64,000 bases of DNA, taken from assembly GCA_036362985.1 (NCBI GenBank), contig JAYGXS010000001.1, positions 22,011,645 through 22,075,644 of the forward strand. The letters are read 5' to 3'. How positions within the stretch are numbered: position 1 is the stretch's first letter; each line of letters begins with the position of its first letter. Made by a program: the position numbers and the translations under genes. Under the pieces are notes generated by a model. The model made no database searches. It was not told the DNA's origin and saw only the letters and a program-made list of their open reading frames with translations. Shown in pieces: positions 20,669-31,460 of the stretch. Source of the DNA: Ligula intestinalis (Eukaryota > Platyhelminthes > Cestoda > Diphyllobothriidea > Diphyllobothriidae).

Positions 20669-20822
20669 GCACAGCAGACTATAGTGCTGTTTACAGGTCC
20701 CTTGCACTCGACCGCGACCTCATCCCCGCTTTTCTCGACTCTGCCATGACACCGAGTACGTCCGAGTGAGGGAAGAGAGCGAGAGAGTGCGGTAGATGCT
20801 GCGCAAGTCTACTGTCGCTTAA
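20669..20822 (+). repeat. Recent partial duplication of the family B block
   Basis: Near-identical to 19841-19990, including GCACAGCAGACTATAG, GGTCCCTTGCACTCGACCGC, GACCTCATCCCCG, CACCGAGTACGTCCGAGTG and GATGCTGCGCAAGTCTACT. Differences are a few substitutions and a short GA-rich insertion. Similarity is much higher than between other family B copies, so this duplication is recent relative to the family. Confidence 0.75.
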
Positions 20823-22240
20823 AACTAATGCAAGCGCAAGTTACTGCATTTGCTTTCAGCCTGCTGAAGCTAATGGTGGACATCGAAGGTCAAGCTGTCG
20901 TATAACTTGAAGCCAGCCGATAACGGAAGACCAAAAATCAGTTAAAATAGCGAGATGATCGACCTCCTCCCATGTAATTTCCCTTCCAATGAGGCCAGTA
21001 AAGGCTTTATCAGATAACACCGTAAAAACTGCCATAATAAAACCTCCACACATTCAGCATTATCGTTTGGACCAATCCCGCCATCTGGTTCTAGACCCTG
21101 TTGGCCTACTAATCGTAAAGCCGCAATGGCTCCTTCTCACTGTGGTTCTTCTCAACGCTCTCGTTTGTGTGAGATTCAAGACACTCTCAATGAGGTACAA
21201 AATACGTGAATTGATGGACAGGGTTGACCAGAGCACGCCTATACGGACTGGTCAGAGCTGTCAGTGACTACACGCACGGCAATCTTCACGTCGTATCTCC
21301 CTCGGATCACGGTAGGCGTGGCAGAAGAGAGTGAGGTAGATGCAACGAAAGTCTGTTTTTTTTCTAAACAGATGCCCCGCTGTTTCCAAAGACAATAGCG
21401 GACCTTGCCGACTGTGATAGACAAACTACTAGGTTCTTAAAACTCTGGAAAATTGGGACTTGAGTTTGAAATGCAAGGCATCCACAGAAGGACGAGAATG
21501 CATACCTGACAAATATGTCAACCCATTGTAGGCTGTTGAGAGCTGCGTAGTAGTACTCGAAGCATCTCTAAAAGCGGTTATAGGGAGGTCGAGAAAAAGG
21601 GTGGGACCTTACTCCATAGCAGGGATTGACCAATGAGGGAATAGGTACTCGGCGACCCTAAAAAGGAAGATAAGGAAAACAAATGTACTGTGCGTGTATT
21701 AATGACCACGATGAGTGTCCTCCTAAGCCGATCCGTCTAAGTGTCCGTACAGGAGAAATTCATGAGTACAACCTCTAGGAGGTAATGGGAGTATGACGGA
21801 GACTACACATTACCTGATCGTCGGTTTCAGCAAGTCTACGGACGCCCGCTTGCAAGGTCCCTATCTCTATAAGTAGTTACAATGGAAACTCGGATAAGGA
21901 GTTTAATGCGTTCTGGCACCGAGCTCGTCATATGAAACACTCGTCTTGCCAATCAAACTGCACCAGTTCACTAATTGGTTGCAGGCGACTGAAGACTCAT
22001 GTCCTGGCAGCAAGACTCAACGGCAGACAAAGGCACACACACAGGCACTGACAATTTCACGGAAGCAAGTTTGCTGTGAGTGCCTTGCTCGTTACCTGAA
22101 ATGCTCGCAGATAGAGCTGCCCGTCACCCGAGGCCTTACTGTATATTGACTTAGTAAGTTGTCCGCAGCAGAATAGAAACACCCCTCCCCCAAATGGCAC
22201 CAATAACCGGACAGATCGGTAACTGAGTGATCTGGTGCAG
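20823..22240. other. Unassigned stretch
   Basis: No recognised gene. 21300-21350 contains GGCAGAAGAGAGTGAGGTAG and GCAACGAAAGTCTG, a weak echo of repeat family B. Confidence 0.25.
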
Positions 22241-22446
22241 TTGAAAGCCGCCTGATCGGGCCACTCAATAAGAGGTCTTCAAAGAAAGTTGTGCGGAAGG
22301 CTATACAGAACAAAAAAGACATAGTATGCTTCACTGAACAGGATTTTCTAAATAGACACAGGGCTATTGTGGGTGGGACAAATGAAAAACTCCCACTCGA
22401 GGTAAAGTGTGACCTCCTTGAAGCATTCGTGGGCAAGTGGATGAAA
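22241..22446 (+). CDS. Possible exon of an unidentified protein
   Basis: An open segment with no start codon runs from a possible acceptor (GATCTGGTGCAG) to a possible donor (ATGAAAG|GTTGGT). It encodes about 68 residues, including LIGPLNKRSSKKVVRKAIQ, DIVCFTEQDFLNRHRAIVGG and LPLEVKCDLLEAFVGKWMK. The composition is protein-like and a stop lies just upstream of the acceptor. I do not recognise the family. The donor is weak and the neighbouring exons are unknown, so it could instead be an exon relic. The 128-aa minus-strand frame here is taken as a shadow. Confidence 0.35.
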
Positions 22447-22537
22447 GGTTGGTAATGATGACCTATATGACCGCCCAAACAGGGCAGGGGAATAAGAATG
22501 ACCAGCCACTTAAGTAAAGCGGCCTCGCGATATATTT

Positions 22538-22655
22538 GAGGAAGGGTACATATTCCCGCGTCTTAAACCTTAAAGTAAACTAAACTGTAGCCTCTTCCTT
22601 AATCCTACCCTAAACCTACATCCTACTATTAAGACGAAGCCAATCATTAAAAATT
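22538..22655 (+). repeat. Telomere-like repeat family C, left half
   Basis: GGGTACATATTCCCGCGTC, then CTACCCTAAACCTACATCC, matches the left half of 12314-12605. It is interrupted by a LINE fragment and resumes at 23035. Confidence 0.65.
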
Positions 22656-22659
22656 AAGA

Positions 22660-23034
22660 TAATATGAACAAGCGACATTTTAAAACTGTCAGACAATTTG
22701 CTGATCGCATTCTTGGTGAGGTCGCTCATCCTCTTCACTCTTAACCGATGGCTGCGAAGTCTTTCCGTACTATGCGCCAAAGTTTCCGTCATATGTCTTG
22801 CTGTACATCGGCATATCAGCACTCTATACTCCCATTCCTAGCACGCTACCTCACGTGTGAAGAGACGGAAATTCAGAAGTTGGGACCAGATCTGTATCCA
22901 TAACAAATGTGGATTTCGTGTAAAGCCTTAGACTTTGAGCATTTTATTACCTTTTGCATTGGTCTCAGTGAATGGAACCATTGTTGTTGAAAATTTTGGA
23001 TAGCTACCTTCAAAATAAAGCATATATCTCCCTT
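22660..23034 (+). mobile_element. LINE 3' fragment inserted in repeat C
   Basis: Encodes FKTVRQFADRILGEVAHPLHS and, after frame changes, the same C-terminal region as the 37-40 kb LINE, then GTGTGAAGAGACGGAAAT and the shared 3' UTR ending GTTGAAAATTTTGGATAG and CAAAATAAAGCATATAT. It begins within the LINE C-terminus (5' truncated) and its end directly abuts the resumed repeat C. Confidence 0.7.
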
Positions 23035-23195
23035 ATAATCCGGATCCTAACCCCAACGCTAAATCTAACCCTAAACTTAACTCTTACCCTCACCCTAATC
23101 TTAAACCTAATTTCTTCGGAATTAAGTGCAAAGCCACATAAACTGGGGGCGGTTCCCGTTCTCTGTTAAGACAGCCCCATACAAGTCATCCTTAT
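23035..23195 (+). repeat. Telomere-like repeat family C, right half
   Basis: Resumes at ATAATCCGGATCCTAA with CTAACCCTAAACTTAACTC, then AATTAAGTGCAAAGCCAC, GGGGGCGGTTCCCGTTCTC and CATACAAGTCATCC, matching 12430-12605. Confidence 0.65.
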
Positions 23196-25296
23196 GAAAG
23201 GCACTTTGACTCGAGTCGGAACTCAGAAAGAATTTTGCTAAGGAAACTATATTTTCAAGTTTCTTTACTGAAGGAGAGAACTGGCAAGATTTGGGCGGCA
23301 TCGGAGGTTGCCGGATATCCAAGAAATTGTCCATGTGATTTAATATGACAAAACAAAAAGCTTCTCGTAAGTTGTTGACGTCTTAGACTCTGGCGCCAGT
23401 TTTTTCCTTGACTTTTTGACAATCTAAAAGCCTTTAAGGCGTCCTCCCTGTCCCCCAGCGCAGGGACGCATTTCGAATGCTGTACAGCCTATTCGTCGTT
23501 CTTCTTTGTTAAAAACATGGCGCTTTTTAGTGGGCATTCGAGAGAAGGAGTGTACCCCCTCTTACTTTTGGGATGCACAAAAAGGCCTTACAACGTAAAA
23601 TGTCCGCACGCCCCAGTCCAACGCGAGAGGAGCACAGATTATCGTGTTGTTCACATGAGCAGGTAGTGCTAAAGCTCAGTTTTTCTCAACGAGACACAGA
23701 AGTGACCAACAGACAATCTGGTCGTTAATTGAGTCGCGTAAAGACGTAACGATAATTTCATTTCGGTCAGTCCAGTAACTACTCCGTTTCCCTTCGCGTT
23801 CAAGTAGAAAAACTTTAACGGATGGGTCAAAGTGGGGAGGTGGCTAGAAGTGGGGGCTCTATTCCAGAAGCCCATCGAACGCGCAAAGAATTATACAATC
23901 ACCAAAACACTTCTCTTAGGAAAAAACATTGAATGAAATTTTGGTGGCACTTAGCTCTGCCGACTAAACACATCTGCACACTGCAGTCAGAAATCAGCCG
24001 AGGCAAAACGCCTCATGAAATGCGATTCTCCTAATCCAGGGAGGCAAAAGAGGCCTTAATAGGCATGTGAGTACTAAATCGGATCACACGTCCCACTCAC
24101 TAACTTGACCCTCATTATTATCTGCCAGGACTAGACCTAATGTTGTCCTCCGGCGTCTCCGTGTCAGGCGAAAGATAACTATCTAGGCAGTCCAACTAAC
24201 TATATTTTTAAATACCTTTTTTTCCACAGGACACAGTACCTCCTGGAGGACTGATGAGGAGCGGACGGATACACATTCAGGGAAGCGGATACAATATCTA
24301 ACGAAGTATGCTACAACGATTTTAAACCGGACAGAATACGCTTTCTGACTGTTAGCAGGGCTCAGGACAGCGAGAGAGAGAGAGAGCACGTTTATCTCCT
24401 GCAGCAAAACAGAAGTTTTGTGTTTGACTGTTCTTCGAATATTCAGAATGACAGCTTTTTGCGATAGTAACACCGAAGAAAATAAGAGGAAGAAGAAGAA
24501 GAAGAAGGTGTTTTCTAAAAAGTCACAACCAGTGTTTTCATGGCGTGAGCAACAATAGCAACAAGCGAAACAACACTGCTGCCAGCACGTGGGCCAAAAA
24601 GGTATACGTGACAGATCAGAGGCCGTAGAAGTGACCTAGAAAAAAATTATTTTGAACAGCTGCCTCTACTCCGCTGAGAGGATGACAACAACTAGCACGG
24701 GGTTTAGCTGAGAATTAAAATGGGCTGCGACAGCAGAGGAGAGTTCGCAAGCTGCTCGGAAATCCTCGTGATAGGGTAGGCTTAGTAAAACAAAGCGCCA
24801 AATTCCTACTTCCGCATACCGAAGGACACGTTTTGTGAGGGACTGCAAACCAAACTAAATCAGCGAATACAGTGTGCTGTCGCAAAATGCATTAATTTGA
24901 GATTAGTAAGCCTGCATGAAGCCCCTTCCTCCCTCCCCCCCTCCCCTCGACGGTGAAGCTTATATCTCTACCGCTTATATATCGCTTATATCTCTACTAC
25001 GCGAGATTCTGCATGGTGTGTACACGGGTAGGAGAGATGGTAGACAATCCTGAGGCTTGAATTCCATTGGCTGAAATGGCGCTTGCCTCTTCATCGAGAA
25101 TCCGATAGGTAGCCAAGTGGAGCAGTTAGTGGTTAGAGATTCCCAGGCCACGCTTGATTGCCTGAAATAGCTCAAAATTCCTTCGGAAGCAGTAAGCGTG
25201 GATGCTTACTGAAAGCGCAAAGCTTACGTAATTTGTCAAAATCGAGGGCAGGCACGCTCAGGCGCAAGGGCACTCCTGTTTCATAGATTAAAGGGC
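23196..25296. other. Unassigned stretch
   Basis: No recognised gene. Contains a short (GA)n at about 24371 and an AAG-rich run near 24485-24505. Confidence 0.25.
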
Positions 25297-25822
25297 ACAG
25301 TAGTCGCCGGCTATTAAGCCCACCTCGGGCCCAAACCAAATTGGGCGTAATAAGCGGCGGGCACAATAAACGGAGAGTCCTAGTTCTTAATTAGCAAACG
25401 CAGGATAGGCAATGTACATAAGAAACGTATTGTATTATGCGTAGAGCTTGGTTATGTACAAGAAAAGAATGCTGTTTGTCTGTATTTTACGTAATAACAA
25501 AGAAAAATGATTTGCGACGCGTTTACAAACAGCCGTCTAGTGGCAGTTGTTTCGGAGGAAACTTCACTCACAAGTGCTCTTTGATGTCCTTCTCCAGGCA
25601 CCAGAAATCGTCGAATGTTGTGAAATCTGATGCCTGTAGACCGCGTTGCGTACGCAGAGAGATGAGAATTTCACTCTATCCTGTTGGCAAACAGGGCTTT
25701 GTAGTCGGTGACTGGGCTTATTAGCCGGCGGATTTTGCTATGTTAAATTCCGTCCCAAGCTGATTTGGACTTCATACTCGGCTGGGCCTATTAGCCGTGG
25801 GCTTAATAACCGGCGACTACTG
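25297..25822. mobile_element. pogo/Tigger-like MITE
   Basis: Terminal inverted repeats: left CAGTAGTCGCCGGCTATTAA continuing GCCCA, and right the inverse of TGGGCTTAATAACCGGCGAC ending TACTG; 24 of 25 positions agree. The CAGTAGTC...TTA terminus resembles pogo/Tigger (Tc1-mariner superfamily) ends. The right flank is TA, but the left flank is CA, so the expected TA duplication is imperfect. The interior carries further GGGCTTATTAGCC / GGGCCTATTAGCC motifs and no transposase. Size is 526 bp. Confidence 0.75.
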
Positions 25823-26039
25823 TATCAGGAAGCATAAGGCGAAGCAGGCTGGTTGGGCTGATCGTCGGCAGAGTATTCAAATAAAAATTCCAACAATCGG
25901 TTCTAGGACAGGCCATTGGGTGACGCGAGGAAGAAAAAGAGCCACAGAGATAAGAAAACTTTAACCGAAATTGGTGAATAAATGTTCACTGGTCTGTTAG
26001 AAGGGATTAACTCGTTCTGTACTGCCTTGCGTTTAACTC

Positions 26040-26180
26040 TCGGGCCCCGTCAGCATCCGCACAGCGGGTTAGAGCGTTGGGCGGGTCGCGAGTTCGAGTC
26101 TCGGGTGTTGCCCCACCTGGAGTTGGGTTTGGCTGACTGATGACGGCTAATAAGACAAAAATAGCTAGTCCATTCTCCTT
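26040..26180 (+). mobile_element. tRNA-derived SINE with clear box B
   Basis: Head GGGTTAGAGCGTTGGG, then box B-like GCGAGTTCGAGTCTCGGG, then TTGGCTGA and the family tail CTGATGA, CGGCTAATAAGACA, AAAA, TAGCTAGTCC. The ribozyme core CTGATGA survives (26137-26143), but GAAA has become AAAA and helix II is damaged. Confidence 0.75.
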
Positions 26181-27099
26181 ATCGGTACTGTCCTTCTGCC
26201 AATAAACTGAGAGCTGAAAGAACTTCAAGAAGCGCGCCTGTCCCAGGCAAATTGTGGTCACCTAGTTACAACCTTTGTCTGCCAATTTGTTTACAAAGGA
26301 AGGCTAGCAACGGTGCTAGGATAATAAGACATACTACAGTAAGCGGGAGCTTGTGCGACAGTGGTTTCACGTCTAAAATGCTTAGGCTGTCCCAATCTAT
26401 CAAAGATTCTTGATACAAACCCCCCCCCCTCCTTGTCCTCTTCCGTTCACGACAGGCAGCATCTTGTTGGACAGTGGATTACAGTTTCTGTCTCAAATAA
26501 GCCACAGAAATTCAGATAATCTCTTTTCAGCTGCTGTAGACTGCTGCACTATGAAGCACTCATTTTATTCAAACAACTGCATCCTTTAGATCTGTTCGGG
26601 AGTGCTGGCCTCAAGGCCAAAACCACAAAAACTGGCCCTAAGGAAGCGCACTTCAGAATAATCGTGCTTTCGGATCAGCGTAGGTTTGGTGAGCTATGGC
26701 GTACACCGCCAAGGCAGCCGGTGCCTACGCACACGGCCAACAACGCATCTGTAGGACCGAGAATTTATTAAAGATGGGGGGCGAGCCAAAACTGGATGGT
26801 GACTGTGCGCGCCCGGGGCGTCCATAGAGAGAGTACAGCGGCAGGTACATATGAAATAAGACACGTAGAGGATCTCGTTCATTTCCTTTCCCCCCATTCC
26901 CACCTTCCACACGGACAGCAAGGTGTGCACGCGAGCAAGCACAGACTGACTGGTTGTTCGGACAATGGCAAATACAAAAACACGAGCTGTCTTGGGGTTC
27001 ACGTGAATCACGCTCTAATGCGTTGTTCAATTGAGGTGGGGGGGAGGCTTAAAGGCGCATGGATAAGTATATTCTTATCTATGGCCTTTTAGTCGGCCC
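26181..27099. other. Unassigned stretch
   Basis: No recognised gene. The 100-aa-class frames at 26.7-27.1 kb on both strands show no domain that I recognise. Confidence 0.25.
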
Positions 27100-27370
27100 C
27101 TCCTGAGGGGGATTTGCATAAAACCGGCGCTGTCAACGGACGTCACCGGAACCAGATGGCGAAGAGGGGAGAATGAGAACGACGATGGAAGAACATGTCG
27201 CCGCCGCATCATTGCGACGTTGCCATCCCTGGACCAGACTTCAAGCAACTCTCGGCTCGTATTGTTTTCGGCGTGGACGAGTATCTTGATGGCTCCAAAG
27301 TTGAATTCATGGCGTGGATCCAAACAATCGACGTACCGATTTGGCGCCGGCGTACAAAGCCCTACGTTAC
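27100..27370 (-). pseudogene. PLE-type GIY-YIG C-terminal fragment
   Basis: Minus-strand reading HEFNFGAIKILVHAENNTSR, then ELLEVW, matches the (G)H.F.F....IL..AEN..SRELLE.W block of PLE-type endonucleases. Downstream residues (SPLRHLVPVTSVDSAG) fit the variable tail. The catalytic YIG half is absent. It differs from the 5.1-, 16- and 47-kb domains, so it belongs to another PLE lineage. Confidence 0.55.
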
Positions 27371-27989
27371 TGACAGTTGATTGGTTTATAAGTCATATAA
27401 CTGTCCCCTTTTGTTGTTGCTGTTGCTTCTGACGATCAACTCCTGTAAGTTTTTGAAAGCTCAGGACGACAAATGGACTGCTTCGGTGCCCGATCAGCCT
27501 TCTTTTTTACTCATATAAAATCCTTAATGACTTCCATATCAGAGCTCTGTCAAGATGATGATTGTAATCACCAGACAGGCATATTTGCTACACTGGTATA
27601 AACAAGAACAAGGCACGTATTTTCACTTCTATACGAAAAGGTGATTTAAACGGCATGATTCGAGCAGGACACAGTAGTGCACAGATGGTAAGTTAAAAAA
27701 ACTACAGGCTGGTTGACAATATACAGTCATGATAAGGACACCTCAAAAAAGCATATGCAACTAAAATGTAAATAGGACTACATGCATTGTGTTCATTCAA
27801 AAAGCCCACGATGTCGGAATTGCCATTGTCAACGAAACTGCACGAATGCCGGAGTTGAATTGGGCGTTTCACTCTTCAAGTAGATGCACAAAGCCCTATT
27901 TTAGTTAAATGGCATACAATTATTCTGCGCATCTTCCTTCGGGGAGTCACAAAAAAAGACCTAAAGGTAAAAGGAGCTCCAACCAGTAT

Positions 27990-28110
27990 TTGCTACTGCT
28001 TCCTGGTTATGTCTTCGATGACGAGTATGCGACGGATCTCGAAACATCAGGCTAATAAAAGTATTGTCCCAGCGATCGAGTCGTCTTCTTCTCAACCTCC
28101 AACCCATCAT
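27990..28110 (+). repeat. PLE pLTR-like remnant
   Basis: CTCGAAACATCAGGCTAATA, then AAAGTATTGTCCCAGCGATC and GAGTCGTCTTCTTCT, is the same sequence, diverged, as the minus strand of 42610-42715 (GAAACGTCAGGCAAATAAAA, CTCTTGTTCCAGTGATCGC, TCTTCTTCTTCTG). A GATGACGAG upstream suggests a broken hammerhead core. Confidence 0.5.
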
Positions 28111-28397
28111 AAATTATTTTATGAAAGGACTGGGTTGTGCAAGTGTGAGTGTAGTGGTGTCGCTAGTAGTCAATTCTATAACCAGATTATACCAAGAAGG
28201 CCTGGCATTTGAATCGGGGGTCAATTTGGTCATCAGACTCATGCCCTGTCGACTGCAATCGCAACAGGCGTGTTCTGTCCTGGTCAGTGGACCGTGCCGT
28301 CAAAAAAGCTCACAAGAATTCTTCCAACCGCCCTACAGCGTAAAACCAACTGAAAAAGCATTGAGCTGAACTTGACATTGTTTGAAAACACAGGTCG

Positions 28398-28455
28398 CCC
28401 CGGCCTGAGGCTGACTGGCTGTGCCAAATAAGCCAGAAATGGCCACTGTGACCGT
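28398..28455 (+). mobile_element. SINE tail fragment with core deletion
   Basis: GCTGACTGGCTG followed by TGCCAAATAAGCCAGAAATG and GCCACT. Relative to the other copies, the ATGACGGC part of the core is deleted. The helix I strand GACTGG and GAAA remain. Confidence 0.5.
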
Positions 28456-28469
28456 TTGTACTTACTGAC

Positions 28470-29900
28470 TTACTGATTTATTTTACTTGATACGGCTGTG
28501 ATCATGTCTGATCTAGCCAGCCTCCGTGATGGGACCTCTCCAGGCGTAAAGATTGGTAGCAGCGGATCTGTAAGGCCCCACCCACCCTTTTCTCTAGCGA
28601 CGGGGACCGGAAACCGAAGGTTCCAAAACGGCTTCCATGTCTTAACAAACGATATCAAACCAGGTCTTGCGTTGCCCTCCTCTTCGACGCCTCCAGGTGG
28701 GCTGCACCACCGGATTAAGGGCAGCGTAACATAGCTTGTGAGACGGACGACGGAGAACGTGCCCAAACCACCTCAAGTACCTTACTTTGATGACCTGATA
28801 TATCCTCGCAATACTATCACAGCGAGTGCGGACTGTCTCATTCGAGATAAAGTCGGTATACTCCACTCGAGGGATGGTCCTGAGACAACGGTGGCCAAAT
28901 ACCTAGTCTTCGCTCATCTTCAACGCGCAAAACCCAGCCTTCATATCCATAGAGGAGGATTGAGTGGACGGATGCAGGTACACGCGGATTTTCGTGACGA
29001 TGGAGATGTCGCGTCGTATCCATAGGCGCTTTTGGAAGATTGAGAAAACTCGGCGAGTAACATCGATTCAGGAGACAATGTCGTCCTTACTTTGTCCATT
29101 CGATAGTAGCCTCACCCCAAAGTATTTAAAGCTATCTATTTCTCCAAGCTGGTGGTCATTTATCACCAGGGGTCCCTTCTCCTGGTCAGGGATGCAGCTC
29201 AAAAATAATTCAGTCTTCCCGTATTTATGGACACGCCAATCGACGTAGAGATCGCATTCACCCGTGATACTAAAGACTGTAGATCACCAAAGCTTTATGC
29301 TAGCAGAGCGATGTCGCCGGCATAGTCAAGGTCAATCAGCTAGCGTCCGGGTTCAAACTCCACACCGTCAAAAAAGTGTGGGGCTTTTGTGAGAATCCAA
29401 TCAGTGGCATAGTTAAACAGGATGGGCAACAGGACGCAACCTTGTCGAACACTAAGCCGGACATCGAACGATTGGGAGAGCTTGTTGTTCGATGAATAAA
29501 TTTACGATTCCGGTGAACGCAACGACTTCTTCTAGGCAAATATCTGGGATGCGAACCTTTGCCTCTATTTGTGAGATTGTTGTTAACCAGAACTCATGCG
29601 GTAATGGAATGATAATAATAGGCCTTGATGATGGCAATGATTTTGGTCGGTACTCTATCTAGTCCTATTACTCGCCACAGGGACTCACGATGGACGGAAT
29701 CGAAAGCAACGGCGAGTTCGGCAAAGCAGACGGCCGTCTGTTGCTGGTATCCATGACGGAATTGCAGTATGAATATATGGTCTACGCATCCACGCCCAGT
29801 TCGGAATCCAGCTTGGTTGGACCTCATCCTAGAGTCTCGTACAGTCTCGCACTCTTCTGATTTGGCAAAGGTTCTGATTTTTACCATTGCTCGTCGACAG
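28470..29900 (-). mobile_element. RTE-like LINE, 5' truncated and decayed
   Basis: Minus-strand pieces in order: RPNQ-like SNQAGFRTGRGCVDHIFIL, AFDSVHRESLWRVIG (motif A region), the GCVL..ILFN block, LDYAGDIALLA (motif C with YADD changed to YAGD), SCIPDQEKGPLVINDHQ, FKYFG, TQSSS-type C-terminus and RYLRWFGHVLRRPSHKLCYA. The 3' end runs into CAGCCGTATCAAGTAAAAT and AGTAAGTCAGTAAG-type tail repeats. Multiple stops and frameshifts occur. It is the same family as 52490-53325. Clade assignment is by overall C-terminal layout only. Confidence 0.8.
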
Positions 29901-30952
29901 GAGCCTGTCCTCGAGGGCTTCAGACTGCTGAGCTCCAAGGCAAAGCGGAAGCGATGGTACGCATTGAGATCAGATGGGAAATTATCGTTGTCATTGCACA
30001 GTGCACGAATGGATGCGAAGGCTCGAGAGAGAAGGACTTTGTCTTCGGTTGTTTTGGTTTTCACAAATCTGTTCAACAATGTGTTACCTCTATTCTGATG
30101 GTTCGCAAAAACTGAACTGTGCGTTATACTTCCAGAGGCCATACAAGTGCCTACTTGCCAGGACGGATGAGTTTATTACTCCCCCGACACCCCGTAACTT
30201 TCTTGCTGAAAGGCATTTCCTATTGATTGTGGCATGGATCTACGCTAAAACTAGCCGTACACTTGGTGGGAAAGATCGCAAAAAAACTGCATATTATGCT
30301 GTCATTAAAGTAAAGTAAGGTTTCATACGCTCCAACCTCTGATGCACACACCTTATTCAATGCACTCGGGTGACTTGGGATAGTCACAGACTGTGCTAGA
30401 GGGTCTTAAGAGAATAATCGAGGGTTTAAACTAGTACTGGTGTGAACGCACACAATTTTCGCAAATGTGCGAATGTGGTTTTCAGCTACGGTTGCCGCAC
30501 TGACAGAACCGACGAATAGGATTGCAAACAAATCAATTATCGTGACCTAGTTGCACGGCTGAGAAACCGGGCGGCAACTCCGATCCCGTGACGTTAGATT
30601 GTACCTCAGAGCTCTCTTCAAAGCGCGATTTTAGAAGCGACATACGGATTGGAAAATAAGCTGATTTAAGCGCTAATCGTCAAGTGTCGATGTTATCATT
30701 GGCTGAGCTCTAATGACTCATGTGCACGAAAACGCACACTAAAATAAAACGACACAAATGCAACCTCATGATGATCTCGGCCTAGTTTATGCATTTTGAC
30801 CAAATGGCTGGCTCGCTTGAGCAAGGCCCTTGTGAGGGTGCCGATTCTGTTTCAAAGTATGCGACTGTCACGCACAATGACCCAGAACGCAAGCCAGTAC
30901 GCATAGTTGAGGTGAAGCAGGAAAGAACACCGACCAAGATAAGGAAGACCTG
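29901..30952. other. Unassigned stretch
   Basis: No recognised gene. Minus-strand residues just upstream of the LINE (to about 30142) are in frame with it but do not match anything I know. Confidence 0.25.
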
Positions 30953-31081
30953 TTGGTAAAGGAGACAAATGGTCGATCACTGGAACGAAGTTTATTTTTT
31001 CGATGGGCTCTTGTAGGAGCTCGAAAGCTCAGGAAAAAATAAAATTTGTTCCAGTGATCGACCATTTGTCTCCTTTACCAA
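30953..31081. repeat. Long palindrome with 49-bp arms
   Basis: The left arm 30953-31001 (TTGGTAAAGGAGACAAATGG, TCGATCACTGGAACGAAG, TTTATTTTTTC) and the right arm 31033-31081 are inverted copies with 47 of 49 matches. The 31-nt spacer holds GGGCTC-TTGTAG-GAGCTC followed by GAAA, a helix II plus GAAA arrangement. GATCACTGGAACAA and this layout match PLE ends, so this looks like two PLE termini joined head to head. Confidence 0.85.
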
Positions 31082-31349
31082 TAGACATACCTGGAATGCG
31101 AATATTCTCTCTCATTCATAAGGAAGAACGTTTCAGACCTACGAGTCATCGTCAGCCACCTAACTCCATCGCGGGTTCAGATTAATCGGTTTATTTGGCC
31201 TTTTAAGCTTTAAATAGTTATTTTTATATATTTGGATCCCGGGGTCTGTTGTTCTGATGGCTATGAGCGGAATTTGAAATTGACGGAACCCGCACGTCCA
31301 CTGCGCCTTGGTGCTCAGTCCAGCAGTAGCAGGCGAAAACAAAGCGACC

Positions 31350-31460
31350 GAAGGAATACAGACAAACACAAAGGAGAGTGGGATAGAAATTTCTGGTATA
31401 GTAGTTATACGCAACCTCGCGATTACATCGCCTGGCTCCTAAATTGTCGGTCCAAGGCCA
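31350..31460 (-). mobile_element. Degenerate SINE copy
   Basis: Minus strand: TATACCAGAAATTTCTATCC, then CACTCTCCTTTGTGTTTGTC, aligns with the GCCAGAAATGGCCATTCC ... CTTTGCTTTGTCGG tail. CTGATGA is deleted. Confidence 0.4.

Noticed and set aside
24240..24275. CTGATGA near 24251 as a hammerhead core
   Set aside because: No GAAA at suitable spacing and no complementary helix I.
25700..25822. GGGCTTATTAGCC strings read as further SINE hammerhead helix II
   Set aside because: They belong to the MITE's inverted-repeat ends, and no CTGATGA or GAAA lies beside them.
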